Shown: piece by piece, positions 45,256 through 57,491 of the stretch
How the letters are laid out: each line of letters opens with the position of its first letter
How positions within the stretch are numbered: position 1 is the first letter of the stretch
NCBI GenBank assembly: GCA_039583875.1
Contig: CM077153.1
Span: 67,092,482 to 67,156,481 of the forward strand
Reading direction: 5' to 3'
Length of the DNA: 64,000 bases
Origin: Platanthera guangdongensis
Taxonomy: Eukaryota > Streptophyta > Magnoliopsida > Asparagales > Orchidaceae
Translations under genes and position numbers: made by a program
The notes under the pieces: model-generated
The model's database searches: none
Told to the model about the DNA's origin: nothing
Seen by the model: the letters and a program-made list of their open reading frames with translations, nothing else

Positions 45256-45346
45256 CCTAGAACTCGTTGGGTCCCAAGCACAACTTCAGGTGAATCTCGT
45301 TGCCTGCAAGTCGCTGCCTTATGCAATTTCTTTACAAAGTTGTTAA
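45256..45346 (+). pseudogene. Antisense accessory ORF of element M, part 2
   Basis: After the target duplication the frame of 39893-40011 continues for about 29 codons to a TAA at 45344. Shortly downstream, CTAAC and TTGTATTCGCAG (about 45368-45390) look like a branch point and 3' splice site, so a short intron is conceivable. The remaining 45347-45455 shows nothing else that I can assign. Confidence 0.4.
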
Positions 45347-45455
45347 TCGATCTGTATCTCTCTTTACTAACTTGTTCCTTGTATTCGCAGCTCCTTCGTC
45401 GAATACTGCAGGCGAGACTCTCTATGTCGCTCCTCTGCGAGTGATAGTCTTTGTT

Positions 45456-46260
45456 TTCAAGGGTAGCAAAACCACTTAGAGGGGGGGGTGGGGGTGAATA
45501 GGTTTCTAGGTCTTTAGTATATCTTTTAACTTATATAAGATTAAGCTGTGAGTGGTAATTTATTTTCTAGTGCTTCCAAGACATTCACCCAGAAGACACA
45601 ACAATTTATAGTGGTTCCCTAGATTATGGGTATGTCCACTGTCCATCCCGCCTTTCTAATAGTATGTTAGATAACGCACTTTTCCAATATCTCGGCTCTT
45701 AAGAGCTTACAAAACGATCTCGCAGGACCACTCAGTCTCCTGCAAAACTTACAACTCGGGCACAAAGCTCTACCACTCAGTGATCAGAAAATCACCTACC
45801 TCAGGCCAACGACCCTACCACTTAGGCTGGGAGAATAGACCTACACTCAGATTCTTAATAGAATCCTACTACTTAGATTCACCCTTGAATCCTACCTCAG
45901 ATCTATAACAAATCCTACAATCTTAGCCTTTATAACACAGGCTTACAGCTCAGATCCACAAAGAATCTTACAGAGAGAATAAAGTTTGATGTTGATTTGA
46001 CACTAGAGAAATTATCTCAGTGTCTATCTCCGTCTGTCCTGAGAGATCGGTCCAGATTTATTTTTCACAGCTCCAGAAAATGGTCTTCGGGATTTGCTCA
46101 GCTTGGGCTGTGAAGTGGCCGTAGCTAGGGTTAGCCTTTGCTGATCCTTCTTTCTTGTTGTTGATGATGAAGATGATAACAGCTAATAGGAAGAACTTTT
46201 AGGTCGATCGATTTGAGCTTCTACTTCTTGTCTCAGCAATAATGGCGAAGATGACTACTT
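45456..46260 (-). repeat. Partial copia LTR, minus orientation (J)
   Basis: On the minus strand it has the same end as the copia LTRs: the AGTGG...CCACT hairpin (45640-45610), CCTATTCACCCCC and a C-run (45500-45480), and 'ctcag' repeats like those at 7675-7990 in A. The promoter half is missing; the right limit is approximate. No primer site follows, so it is a solo or truncated LTR. Confidence 0.6.
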
Positions 46261-47117
46261 TAGATTGGGTCATTTTTAGTTTAATTTCTGTATTTTCTTT
46301 CTTGTACCTTTACATTTAAGTCTTGCTATTTCAATTCCTATTTTAGCTTGTATTTCATGCACTTGTACTTTTTATTTTTAGTTTATAAAATTATCTTTCT
46401 TTTTATTATGAGTAGATAATTTTATAGCATTCGATTGGAAGAATTCTTAAGCGATTATATTTCATAATCTCTCTTTCTTATCCTTTGATTTAAAATTCTT
46501 ATGATTCACCTTTGATTTTAACATATTGATTTCATATTTTAGGTATATGTAAATCAAGTATTAATCTGCATTCTAGTTGATCGAGAGATCCATGAATATG
46601 TGTACATCGTTCATTGGTGGAATGAGTTGTATGCACTACTCGAGAGAGGACGACATAAATCTTTCGGATTTGAGTCAAATCTAATAGTGAGGTACACCAT
46701 CTAAAGCAACCTTAGGGATTTCGACTGGCCGAGGTGTCTTAATCGATCAACCTAAGGTTAGTTGTTATCGTATTCTCGAGAGAGACGCTTTCATATTTTG
46801 GGACCTCCACAGTCGAATTTTTGTTGAATATTGTGTAATGAATTTTAGATTTACGATTAATTTTACTTAGGAAGGATTTCCGATCGAATGCTCTTTTCTC
46901 CCTTTTCTCTATTGTTATTTTTTATTTGTTGATAAAATAATATTAATTGTGTGAGTAGAAGTAATCAACAGACCCGTGAAATACGACACAAGATATTTTT
47001 AAATTCTAAAATATCATATGCTATGAATGATAAGTGCTCTTGCCTATAATTCGTAGAATTTGGAGATATTATTTATCGCAAATTTCACATATCAGGTTTT
47101 TAGCGCCGTTGTCGGGG
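46261..47117 (+). repeat. Probable Tat/Athila-type gypsy LTR end with primer-binding site (K)
   Basis: AT-rich sequence ending CACATATCA (47094), followed by GGTTTTTAGCGCCGTTGTCGGGGAG. TAGCGCCGTTGTCGGGG (47101-47117) is a one- or two-mismatch form of the TGGCGCCGTTGCCGGGG site usual in Tat/Athila elements. The left boundary is uncertain. 47118-47299 shows no coding sequence. Confidence 0.5.
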
Positions 47118-47299
47118 AGTTATTATTGTTGATATTTTAAAAGTGCAAAATTTATTACTTCTATCATTCTCATTCTCCACCCTCCATTTATCTATTTAAT
47201 TTTTTTTCTAATTCAATTCTATTAAGTGATGGTTGTCTTATTTTCTTGAAAAAAAATATTATCTCAATTGGTCGCAAATGTTGTCGAGCTTCAAAATGT

Positions 47300-47740
47300 G
47301 TTTTCTTTACAAATGTGTCTTCATACATCGGCACGTAGGCCATACATGAAAACAATAAATGTCCATCTTTGGGCATTTAAGGGCCAGTAAATCATAGCAT
47401 AAGGGACTTCAGCCCGCTACTTTCGACTTGGCTCTCCAGCACCTACAAGCACGGCCCACCGAAACATGGCAAACAAAGCAACGGTCAACATTAGCTGAAC
47501 ATATTATAACGACCCCATCCCTCACTCGGGGTTGCGGTTCTCCTTCCCTACAAGCATCAGCATATATATCTTTTGACAATCAAAACGTGCAATGTAAGCA
47601 CCATTCGCCATAGACGTAGGCTTGATTGGCCACACGCCCCGTGCACTCAGGGCACATTCTTGGTGTATCGGACTTCTTCGGGTCCCACCACCATCCACAG
47701 TCCCAGACTTGATGGTATATTTTGGAACCATAGTTTAGGT
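47300..47740 (-). repeat. Diverged fragment of a B-family gypsy LTR
   Basis: Matches 27215-27720 of element B's LTR in the same orientation, with many substitutions: CATACATCGGCACGTAGGCC, 'gggcca', CAGCCCGCTA, ACGACCCC and CCCCGTGCACTCAGGGCACAT. Older than B itself. Confidence 0.65.
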
Positions 47741-48407
47741 GGTTAGCCGAACTAATCGTCGCGACTTGTCTAGTCGGCAGTCTGGCGGTGTGATCTTGTG
47801 GGCTCTGTTCAGCTGTCTGGCAGTTTGGCACAACGAACTATTTGGTAGCATCTCCAGCGGGCTGGTTTGAGGCCGCAATAGTGCATCTAAAGTTAAGCCG
47901 CAGCGGTCTAGTCAAGCCACAACGGTCTAGCAGGAAGCCACGACAGTGGTCTAGAGTTAAGCTGCAGCGGTCTGGTGAAGCCATAGCGGTCTGGATGAAG
48001 CCGCAACAGTGAACTGATGGTTAGCTGCAACTGCGATCTAGTGGAAACCCACAGTATGTAGTCAGGAGGCTCGCAGCCACCGCAGTCTGGTTGTTAGCCA
48101 CAACTACAGTCTGGTGGCAACCCACAGGTGCGGTCTGGAGGCCTGGTCTGGCGGTCTTCCTTAGCTTTACGGTGTTTTTCCTTAGTAAACGCCAATTGCA
48201 CAGTTGTTCTTTATATAGTGTGCGGTTTGACCATGACAAACCACACAGGCCGCCCGACTTGTATTTAGTCCCTCATCGGTTGTTGTATTCTCTCATCTCG
48301 CTTGTTTTCTATAAATAAGGGGGCATACTTATGTAATGATTATCTTTTTGGAGCAATTAAATTTGCCTTTATATACCTATTTGCCATTTTCTCGCTCATT
48401 TCTCACA
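47741..48407 (+). repeat. Copia LTR with CGGTCTGG direct repeats (L)
   Basis: Ends TCTCA(CA) just before a perfect primer site. It has a TATA box TCTATAAATAAGGG (about 48308-48321) and, upstream, about ten imperfect AAGCCGCAGCGGTCTGGT units at 47860-48150. The left boundary is approximate. Confidence 0.6.
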
Positions 48408-48419
48408 TGGTATCAGAGC
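48408..48419 (+). other. Primer-binding site of element L
   Basis: TGGTATCAGAGC, a perfect match to the plant copia tRNA-iMet primer site. 48420-49045 is a CT-rich leader cut off by element G. Its long reading frames are low-complexity and show no protein family. Confidence 0.85.
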
Positions 48420-49045
48420 GAATCAATCCTTTACTCCAGTCAGATTGCGGTTTGTTTGTCTAACCACATTGGCCTCTTCCTGTTTATTTCCCGTGCGTCT
48501 TCTTCTGGTTTGCTTCCCGAACTGGCTTCTTCCTGTTCGCTTCCCTCCCATCCCTCCCTTTCTTATTTGTCGCTCTCATGCGATTTCTTTTTGATGCGAG
48601 TTCCGCATTTTGGTCACGGCTTGCCGCTCGTGTATTGTCACCCAGACCATACAGACTCTTTCTCTTCTCTCTTTCTCTCTTTCTTCTTCTTCGTTATGAC
48701 TTCTTTTCTTGTTCGCGTGGCTTCGGTTCTATCCGCACGGTTTCCCTTTCTGTCGGTCTCTTTCTCTTAGTCGCTGTCTTTCTGCGACTTGTTTGCTTTC
48801 ATGTTCTGTTTCGGCTTCTGCCCTTCTTGGTCGCGCGGTTTCCTTGTGTGCACGCTCCCATTGCTTATCCTATTCTTTTCTCGTCTCATACGCAGTTTCG
48901 TTGTGTGTGCGGTTTCCATGTCGCCTTGGTTTTTCTACCCAATGCGGGCTCCGCATCCTGCCCACTGTTTCTTTTTCTAGCTGCTGGTGTGTTGTCACCT
49001 TGACCGTGCGGTCTTTTATCTTGTCGTTGCGGTCTTCTCGTATGG

Positions 49046-50282
49046 TGATGCAGGCTCACACATTTACACCGGTGGCTAACAGACAACTACGATTTTCTCT
49101 CTATGACCCAATTTACGTTCGCATAGAAAATTCAACGCGGCACACATGTTTCACTATTTTATCAAATAAATGCTAATGCAAGGGTAGACAAACCGATTAG
49201 GATCGAACAAAGACTATAGGCCAATATTCTTTCCGACTGAAAGGACCCACCCGATCCGATCGAGCGATGGTTGTACGAAAAGAGATCTACCAAAATTTAT
49301 GATTCGGAAACAGTAGATCTCCCCAACAAAAAGAAAATGAAGGTTCGTCAAACCTCTCGAACTTAAATAAAAATAAGGATGAACAAAAAAATCAATCTAA
49401 GAAACCATGATAAATCCAACGTTTCAAACATAACGCTAAGGTAATCCACCACAAAAATTAATATCGAGGGAAAACACACAAAGTATAAAAGTTTCGTTAC
49501 CCAATCGAAATGGATGATTCTGATTCACTGTTTTGGATTGCTCTTCAAAGTCTTCGTCGGAGTCACGCCGAATGGAGAGAAAACTCGTCCGCCTTCCTCA
49601 CTTCACATCGGTGTTGGGTTCACAAGGAGGGATCTTTGTGCCTGGGCCGAGATCCACCCAAAAGGTATGAGGGCTGATCGGATTTATGTGTTGAAGGTGG
49701 TATGGTTTGGTGCTGTTGGTGGTGGTCGGTTTCCTTGAGATGGGGTGGCTCGGGTTGGAGGGTGTGGCGGCTAGAGGGTGGAGACAAGGTGGCCGAGAGG
49801 GATGAAAAGGGAGAGGAGGGTGGCGTCTAGGAGGAGAGGTCGAGCACTTGAGAGTGGGGGGAAGGAAAGCCGGCGGCTTAGAGTGAAGAAAAGGCTTTTA
49901 CCGAATTTGAAGAGAGGAGGAGGAGGAGGGAATTCTCAAAAAGGAGGATTAGGGTTTTTAATTTCTCTTATCATTCAACTTAATGAAAATAAATAATTAC
50001 AAGGACTTATATAGGCTTACATCCAAGTTCGGCTACATGTAGCCCAAATATAAAAATAAACACACAATAGTTTGTTTAACAATACATGAAATATAAATGC
50101 TAACAAAATAGCAATTAAATTTAAGTAAAAATTAAGAAGTAGTCTTGCGCTGAGGGCGGAGATTATAGCACCGCTCCACACGTTCACCACGGCGCCGCAA
50201 GTCTTTGACTGGAGACGGAGGAAGATCTTCCATAAGTATGTCGTCGCCTTCTTCATCATGTTGGGGGTCGCCGTCTCCATCA
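49046..50282 (-). repeat. 3' LTR of element G
   Basis: On the minus strand it starts TGATGGAGACGGCGACC and ends GTGAGCCTGCATCA, as in H. It carries the AGATCTACC foldback block (about 49280-49325). Reading frames on the plus strand at 49514-49996 are antisense to the LTR and look fortuitous. Confidence 0.82.
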
Positions 50283-52017
50283 ATCCTCCCCCGCTCAAAA
50301 GTACTCATTACCGATGAGTTGTTCTGAAGGTACCAACGCATAAGAGCATCTTCCAAAAGAGCCACCTCCGATTCAAGAAGCCAAAGGGTCATTAGAGGCC
50401 ATACGATCACGCCATTGAATCAAGAAGTGGCGAACATCACCACCTTGAGAGGAAAGCACTTCATCTTTGAGGATTCTGTCAGGCAAAAAGGTTGTCCTGG
50501 GGAACCTGGGAAAAGCATTAGACAATAAAGGAGGAAAAGTTTCTTCATCAACAGTCAACGTACCTCCATAGGAGACCGATGGAGAGAGTGATCCAGAAAC
50601 AAGCTCACCCCCAAACCCATTAGAAAATACAGTGGAACCAAACGCGCAGTTAGATAATTCAAGTGGTGGAGATACATATGGCGTTAAATCAGAAACATTA
50701 AAAATAGGGGAAATACCCAAATCAGTAGGTAACTCCAAAAGATATGCATTTGCTCCTAATTTCTTTAAAATCTGAAAAGGTCCAGCTCGCCGATTCACCA
50801 ACTTTTTTATAGTGCACGAAGGCATTCGTTCGGGGATGAGGCGCACCAAGACTAAATCGCCAACCTTAAAGTGAGACTCTCTTTTATGTACGTTAGCATG
50901 AGCTTGATAAGATGTATATTGTAAGGTTAGGGTTTCATTAATATGTTTATGAAAATTATGAACATGAGAGGCAAAATCCTGTGCAAATTGACTTGACTTA
51001 TAAGGTGGCGGTAACAAAATCAAGTCAAGTGGCACTGGTGCTTTATATCTGTGCACGATCTCATTTGGTGATAAACTTGTGGACCTATTTTTTGAGTTGT
51101 TGTATTCTAACTGAGCATGAGGAAGGATTAGGTCCCACGTACCCTTGTGGTCACCCACAAGACAACGGAGTAAACTACCCAAACTTCAGTTTACCACTTC
51201 TGTTTGACCATCTATCTGTGGATGGTAGGCCGAAGTAAACAATAGTTTGGTCCCCATAATACTCCACAGGGTCTTCGAAAAATAACTAATAAATTTTAAG
51301 TATCTATCATTCACTATAGTTTTTGGAACGCCTCGATGCCCAACAACTTCCTTAACGAATAATTTTGTTATAGGTGACACATCGTTGGTCTTATTACATG
51401 CAATAAAATAGTCCATTTTAGAAAATCGATCTACTACCACTAGAATGGAATCATGACGTCTAAACGTGACATGTAGGCCTAGAATAAAATTCATACTAAC
51501 ATCTTCCCAAGGAATGAAAGGAATCAGAAGAGGGGTGTAAAATCCCGCATTCATTTTACTACCCTTTGCTAATTAACACGCGCGACAACTTCCCATAATT
51601 TTATTAACTGTAGATTTAAGGCCTGACCAGTGAAACTTATCTTCTACTAACGTAATGGTCTTATCACGTCTGAAATGTCCACATAGACCACCACTATGTA
51701 ACTCCCATACAATGAAATGTCGAAAGGAAAAAACGAGGCATATAAAGCTTCGAATGTTTAAATAAATAACCGTCCCGAATATAATATGTTGAAATGGTAG
51801 TGGGAGAGTTGTTTTGAGTGGAATAATAGATTTCCTTAAAATCTGGGCAATTAACGTACTCATCCTTTATTCTATCGAAACCAATCACTTTAACCTCTAG
51901 CGTAGACAACAATAAAGAGACACGACTAAGAGCATCCACCACACGATTTAAAGTTCCCTTAAGATGTTTAATTATGAAGGTGTACTCCTGAAGATAGGAG
52001 ACCCACTTAGTATGCAT
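50283..52017 (-). pseudogene. pol: Element G integrase and C-terminal domain
   Basis: Minus strand. Spacer and HHCC finger (WVSYLQEYTFIIKHLKG ... SGGLCGHFRRDKT ... MGSCRAC) with a frameshift near 51750. Core: VVVDRFSKMDYFI, VNDRYLKFIS and HPQIDGQTEVVN with D, D and E present, then TGA (51186-51188, probably from CGA). C-terminal part: LSPNEIVHRYKAPVPLDL, FKVGDLVLVRLIPERMP, YLLELPTDLGISPIFNVSDL and a chromodomain-like end (DEVLSSQGGDVRHFLIQWRD). After a frameshift near 50375 the frame continues through the polypurine tract into the LTR (STFERGRIDGDGDPQHDEEG). Confidence 0.87.
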
Positions 52018-53195
52018 AGGGCTAACTTTATTTTGAGAATTGATAAACCTTAACGCCCCATGGTCCGATAGGATAACAAATTCCTTAGAAATTAAATAAT
52101 GTTGTCAATGTTGCAGACACCGAATAACCGCATAAAACTCTCTATCATAATTAGAATAATTTAATTTTGCTCCCGCAAGTTTCTCACTAAAATATTCAAC
52201 AGGATGGCCCTCTTGACTCAATACACCACCAATACCGATTCCAGACGCATCACAGGACAATTCAAAAACTTTATTAAAATCTAGTAATCGTAATAGAGGA
52301 GCTTCCGAAATTCGGGATTTAATTGTCTCAAACACTTTAGCGGCCAATTTGGTCCACATGAAATCTCCTTTTTTCATGCACTCCGTGATCGGTGCCATGA
52401 TACTACTAAAATCCCAGATAAATCGGCGGTAAAATGAGCTAGGCCGTGAAAACTACGAACATCCCGTATATTGGTTGGCTCTGGCCAATCCTTAATGGCT
52501 TGGACCTTCTTAGGATCAACATGTATGCCCTCTGAACTAACAATATATCCAAGGAACTCCACAGATGGAACATTAAACGTATATTTCTTAAGATTAACAA
52601 ATAATTTCTTGGTTCGCAATGTGGTAAGTACAATCCTCAAGTGAGACTCATGATCATTCGGTGAGGCCCTAAAAACTAGAATATCATCAAAATAAATAAC
52701 TACGAATTTTCCTAAATAAGGCTTGAACACTAAAGTCATCAACCTCGAAAATGTACTTGGGCCATTAGTGAGCCCTTTCCTGAGCACCAACCACTCATAA
52801 AGTCCATCCTTTGATTTAAATGTCGTCTTCCACCCGTCTCCCTCCCTAATCCTGATTTGATGGTAGCCACTCTTCAGATCTAATTTATAAAAAATTGTGG
52901 CCCCAACTAACATGTCCAATAATTCGTCCAAACGAGGGATGAGAAACCTATATTTAACAGCTATTTTATTGACTACCCTATAATCTACACACATTCTCCA
53001 AGAACCATCTTTCTTAGGGACCAATAATGCGGGTACAACACAAGGACTCTTACTATGATGAATGAACCCCTTACTTAGCAAATCCGAAATTAACTTTTGC
53101 AATTCTAGGTGTGTGGAGGGGTTTAGTCGATAGTGGGGAAGGTTAGGCAACGAGGAACCCAGAACGAGATCAATCTCGTGTTGATTTTCACGCAT
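52018..53195 (-). pseudogene. pol: Element G reverse transcriptase and RNase H
   Basis: RT from the start region ([16 protein letters not shown]) with [37 protein letters not shown] and the catalytic YFDDILVF (about 52700). A break near 52400 separates RNase H ([35 protein letters not shown]). [12 protein letters not shown] replaces the usual [13 protein letters not shown], so Pro-Phe is lost. Stops near 52100 lead into the integrase region. Confidence 0.88.
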
Positions 53196-54574
53196 GGGGG
53201 GTAACTCGGGTGGTAAATCATCTAGGTAGACATCCTTAAATTCCTCTAAATGGTCTTCTGTGCTAGTGGTAAATTATTAAAAGAGGAGCTATCGTTCTTG
53301 ACTTGCAAACATACTTGCACATAAATGACAACGTATATAAAGGACTCGCGCTCAAACTCCTTCTTACCTATCAAGCTTAACGTTTTCTTCTCTACAGGAA
53401 CAATTGTGTCTTTAGAGGAGACCGATGGATCCTTAGGTGGAGTAGGTTTAAGATAATGGTCTTGCTATTAAACTTAAACTCATATGTGTTGGCTCGCCGT
53501 AAATGAGTAACATCATGGTCATAAAGCCATGGGCGTCCTAGTAGAACATGACATGCATCCATGGGAATGACGTCACACAAAACCTGTTCAGAGTAAGCCT
53601 TGATGGTAAGGGATACCAAACAACGCTTTGAAACCGGAAGGGATGTCATATTTAGCCATGCCACCTTATAATGGTGAGGGTGCGGCTTAGTAGCTAATAA
53701 CATTCGGGACACCGCATTTTCAGATATCACGTTCATGCAACTACCGCTATCAATGATCAACTTACACCACTTCTCTCCACTCTTAAAATTTAACGAAAAA
53801 ATATTGGTCCAATTCCAGTCATCTAACGCACGTGGATTAGCCAGAATACACCACATGACCATCATATGAGCATCATCCTCTATATCATTCGACACTCCTT
53901 TCGACTTGCTATCTTCTCCTGACTCATATATAAGCTCGTCTGACTCACACGAGGAATCTAAAAGTGCTAGGGGCTTGGGCTTAGTAAGACACTCACTTAT
54001 GTAATGGCCCTGAATCCCGCAAGCAAAACATGTAACATTTGTTTTGCTGACCCTTCCTACAGGAACTCTCTCACCCGTTGGGTTTCTAATATTCCTAGCA
54101 GTCACGACTACGGATTTTGAGTCAGTGGATCGGAACATACCCTTATCCTTATAGATGGAGGTGGGGGTGGTCCTAAGATGGACTTTCCCTTCTGAAACGA
54201 GCGAGTCATATTCTTATGGATGTTATGCTTCTCAATATCTAATGCGGCATTGAAGGTGGTGTTTAGGTCGGTGTGACCATAATGTAGTAGTCTTCCCCTG
54301 AATGTCAGGGTTTAAACCCTTATGAAACCTAGAGAGGGTGATCTCTGGCATCTTCTTCACAGCATATCTAACAATCATATCCTTAAGAAAGCTCGTATAC
54401 TCAGAGACCGACCTATTCCCTTTCTTAAGGGTAGCCAAATCATCAAACATCTGCGTTCGATGGTACGCAAGGATGTACTGGTTTGTTAACATGGCCTTCA
54501 TTCCTGCCCAGCCAATGTTTAATTCACTGTCCACCATTCTCAGGTGTCGCTCCTCATTTAACCAGAATATCTTA
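53196..54574 (-). pseudogene. gag: Element G gag (C-terminal part) and protease
   Basis: Reading from 54574: gag segment KIFWLNEERHLRM ... SELNIGWAGMKAMLTNQY, then a decayed linker (54230-54140). The knuckle CFACGIQGHYISEC (about 54030-53990), an acidic linker, and the protease LIIDSGSCMNVIS (about 53765-53725) with DACHVLLGRPWLYDHDVTH follow. The stretch 53196-53391 towards RT is degenerate. The N-terminal part of gag lies beyond element D. Confidence 0.83.
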
Positions 54575-55741
54575 TGTTGGAACACCCTATTACTAATTTG
54601 GGTCAGGATCACTATGTCTTTAGGAAACCTATTTTTGATCTCCTTGTATAGATCTAAAGGTCAATTAGAATTGAGTCTAAGGGTTAGTAGTTAGGTTTGG
54701 AAGCTGCCCTCAAGACCAAGGTTTTTCAATTTGGAGACTAAGTCATTTCGTCGAGCTCAGTACGACGAATCGTCGAACTCCAATCGACGATCGTCTAGCT
54801 CAACTTTGACGGATCGTCGAACTCCATTCGACGATCGCTAAGCTCAACTTCAACAAATCGTCGAACTCCATTCGACGATCTTCGAGCTCAGTTTGACGAT
54901 CTTGACTCCAGTATTGATTCTCTATCTCTGAGCTCAGTTCGACGATAGTTGAGCTCAGATCAACGATCTCTATTGCTGTATAAGTCCAAATCGCTGAGCT
55001 CAGTTCAACGATAGTGGAGCTCAGTTCGACGTTTTTTTGAAGAGGTAAATGATTTTCAAGATTCAAATTCAGAACAGTTAAGGAGTTATTCTCAGCAATT
55101 AATTCAGAAGATTTTGTAGCCGTTTTAATTTATTCTGGACCAAGTTTCAAGGGATTATCAAGGAATGTTTCTTTGGACTTTCCCCAGAAGACAATTGTAA
55201 TTAAGGAAGTCATTTAATGACAGGACAACGACTATTCTTGACAGAGGATCATTTTCTATTCAGAACCAGGGAATAAAACTAAAGATTTTTGAATCTCTCA
55301 ACACAAATAAGCAGAACAAGAAGAAAACATTCTCTGGACAACATCTTTCTCAACACCAACTGTTCACAAGAGAAAAAGAGAAAGAGCTGTAGACATTCTC
55401 TGTCTAAAAGAATTCATACAAGAACACACAACCAAGGAGATCAACCATCTGAAATCTTCTGATCACTTTTGATTCAAGTGTTCAAGGCCAACTTCATTCA
55501 AGACTCCAAACACCTAACATTTCAGCTGTTGCTGAAATCATCATTTGCTGGTGATCAATCTCTGAAGGCCTATCACCCTACAGCAAAGCATCATTTCCTG
55601 AACATCTCAAGAACTCAGGGGGAGCTTTGACAGCATCAAATCCACATAGTCTTCTCAGCTTCTTTGAGAAAGTGAAGACTTTCATACTCTATTCACCCCC
55701 CCCCCCCCTCTAGAGTATATCAGATCTAGCTCACACTTTCA
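54575..55741 (+). repeat. 5' LTR of element D
   Basis: 1167 bp. Starts TGTTGGAACACCC and ends CACACTTTCA before the primer site. Holds the hairpin array (54748-55032), then a ~700-base region with the CTATTCACCCCC C-run (about 55690-55711) and CTCTAGAG. The AGTGG...CCACT hairpin of A, E and F is not seen here. Confidence 0.92.
54748..55032. repeat. LTR array of GATCGTCGAA...TTCGACGATC hairpins (element D)
   Basis: About ten units with arms like GATCGTCGAA / TTCGACGATC and a 5-base loop (CTCCA), plus variants with GAGCTCAGTTCGACGAT. The best unit near 54795 has a perfect 10-bp stem. Related units occur at 60318-60577 in front of ORF3. Confidence 0.92.
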
Positions 55742-55743
55742 AT

Positions 55744-55755
55744 TGGTATCAGAGC
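55744..55755 (+). other. Primer-binding site of element D
   Basis: TGGTATCAGAGC, a perfect match, two bases after the LTR end. Confidence 0.92.
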
Positions 55756-55874
55756 GAGGTTGGTTAAACATACCACATCTTGGTGGTTGCACAGGCTAAC
55801 ACCTGAACTCAAAGATTCCTAGTTAGATCTGTTTTTTTTTTTTGTTTTGTTGTTAGATTATTTCTTCACAAATC

Positions 55875-57491
55875 ATGGCCCAAAACAAAGATTATGCTAG
55901 CACCAGACCTCCAGTGTGCAATCTATCCAAGTTTGCACTTTGGAAAGCAAGGATTAGACTATACATGAATTCTATTGACGAGGACATTTTTAATTCTGTT
56001 TTGACAGTTTGTCCAAGACCTCCAGAGAACACAAGCACAAATACTGTTCCACCTCCATCAGGAATAGATGCTGATATCAAGAAGTGGAAGGTAGCTGATG
56101 CAAAAGCTATGAATATCTTAGCCCAGACCATGTCTGATGACATCTTTCAAAAGGTGGCTGAATGTAATTCAGCAAAGGAAATTTGGGATAAACTCTCTGA
56201 AATAGTCTCAGGCTCAGCTGATGAAAGAAAGGACAGGAGATCCCACCTCATATCCCAATATGAGAATTTCAAGAAAGGAGAAGCTGAGCCAGTAGCTGAA
56301 ATGTATAACAGGCTCAGTCTGATAGTTAATGAACTCAAGACTCTGGATAAGGAGATATCACTGACTGAACTAAATGACAAAATCCTAATGTGCTTCCCAA
56401 GCACTTGGGATTCAAGAATCTGGCCAATCAAGGATGCCAGAAGTCTGAATGAGATCACCACAGAAGCTCTTTTGGGTAAGCTCAAATCTTATGAGCTGCT
56501 CATTAAGAACAGAGAAGAAGAGCAGAAGGCTGCCTCACCAGCCACAAGAAAAGAAAAGACAATAGCCTTCAAAGCAACTGAAGATCAGCCTGAAGACAAA
56601 GTCACAGGCAATGATGAGCTGCTCAGTCTATTGGCCAAAAGATTTTACAAGATGGCCAGAAAGGACTTCAGAAAGAGATCATACAAGGAGCATGATAAGC
56701 CAAGGTATGATAAGTCAAATAATAAAGAAATTATCTGCTTTGGTTGCAGGAAACCAGGGCATATTGTACCTGACTGTCCAGAGAACAAAAACAAGGACAG
56801 AAGGGACAAGAAAGAAAGAAGAAAGGATAAAGACTTCAAGAAAAATGGCAATGACAAACCCTCCTCAAGCAAGAACAAACACACAAGGAAGGGATTTGTT
56901 GCTGAATCCTGGAGTGAGACTGAAGAGGAGTCAGAAGCTTCATCCAGCTCCAGTGATGATGAAGATGATGCTGAAGAGAAGGAGTTCTACATGATGGGAA
57001 TCAATGCCTCTCAACACAATTCAGATGCAGAAGAGTCAGAGTCAGACTCAGAGACTCAACTTGAAGAGGACCAGGTGAAGGCCTATCCAACATCAAACCA
57101 ACAATGGTACCTGGATAGTGGGTGCTCTAAGCACATGACAGGAAACAAGGACAACCTCACATCCTTTAAAGCCAAGCTTGGACCCAAAGTCATATTTGGT
57201 GATTCAAACTTTGGACAAACTAAAGGATATGGTGTAGTCCAAATTGGAACAGTGACATTCAAGAAGGTAGCCTATGTGGAAGGACTGAAGCACAATTTGA
57301 TAAGCATCAGTCAGCTATGTGATGAAGGCTACCAGGTGACTTTCAACAAAGCCTTATGCAAGATCAAGTCAGAAGACAACACAACTGTGTTGACAGGTAA
57401 AAGGAAAGGTAACATCTATCTAGTAGATTTTCTTTCAACAGATGTAGGCATTTGCCTGTTTAATTCTGTCTGTAGACCTAATGTTTTATGA
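55875..57491 (+). pseudogene. gag: Element D gag and protease
   Basis: ATG 55875. UBN2-type gag domain (LSKFALWKARIRLYMNSIDE), basic region, one knuckle CFGCRKPGHIVPDC (about residues 289-302), a Lys-rich stretch, an acidic Ser-rich stretch (ETEEESEASSSSSDDEDD), and then, in the same frame, the protease WYLDSGCSKHM (about residues 411-421) up to YVEGLKHNLISISQL. Unlike A and E there is no second knuckle and no stop between gag and protease. The frame ends with TGA 57489-57491, where the integrase motif WHKRLGHL starts (Trp TGG to TGA). Gag and protease themselves look intact; the lesion lies at the integrase start. Confidence 0.88.

Larger units (their letters stand above)
49046..54574 (-). 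mobile_element. Element G: Ty3/gypsy element, 5' end separated by element D
   Basis: Minus strand: 3' LTR (50282-49046), polypurine tract, integrase, RNase H and RT, protease, and gag up to 54574, where copia D is inserted. The 5' LTR must lie right of the window. It shares LTR termini, gag and integrase end with element H. I cannot place it firmly within the chromoviruses (CRM- or Reina-like). Confidence 0.88.

Noticed and set aside
48336..49176. Ser/Leu/Phe-rich ORFs of 60-155 codons after the L primer site
   Set aside because: CT-rich low-complexity leader; overlapping frames are equally open, and G's LTR cuts in at 49046.
49514..49996. Plus-strand ORFs with Arg/Gly-rich products
   Set aside because: Antisense to the G LTR; the counterpart stretch of H's LTRs does not keep the same frame open.
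55744..55755. tRNA gene fragments suggested by the tRNA-complementary sites
   Set aside because: These are 12-base primer-binding sites next to LTRs; no cloverleaf can be formed from the surrounding sequence.
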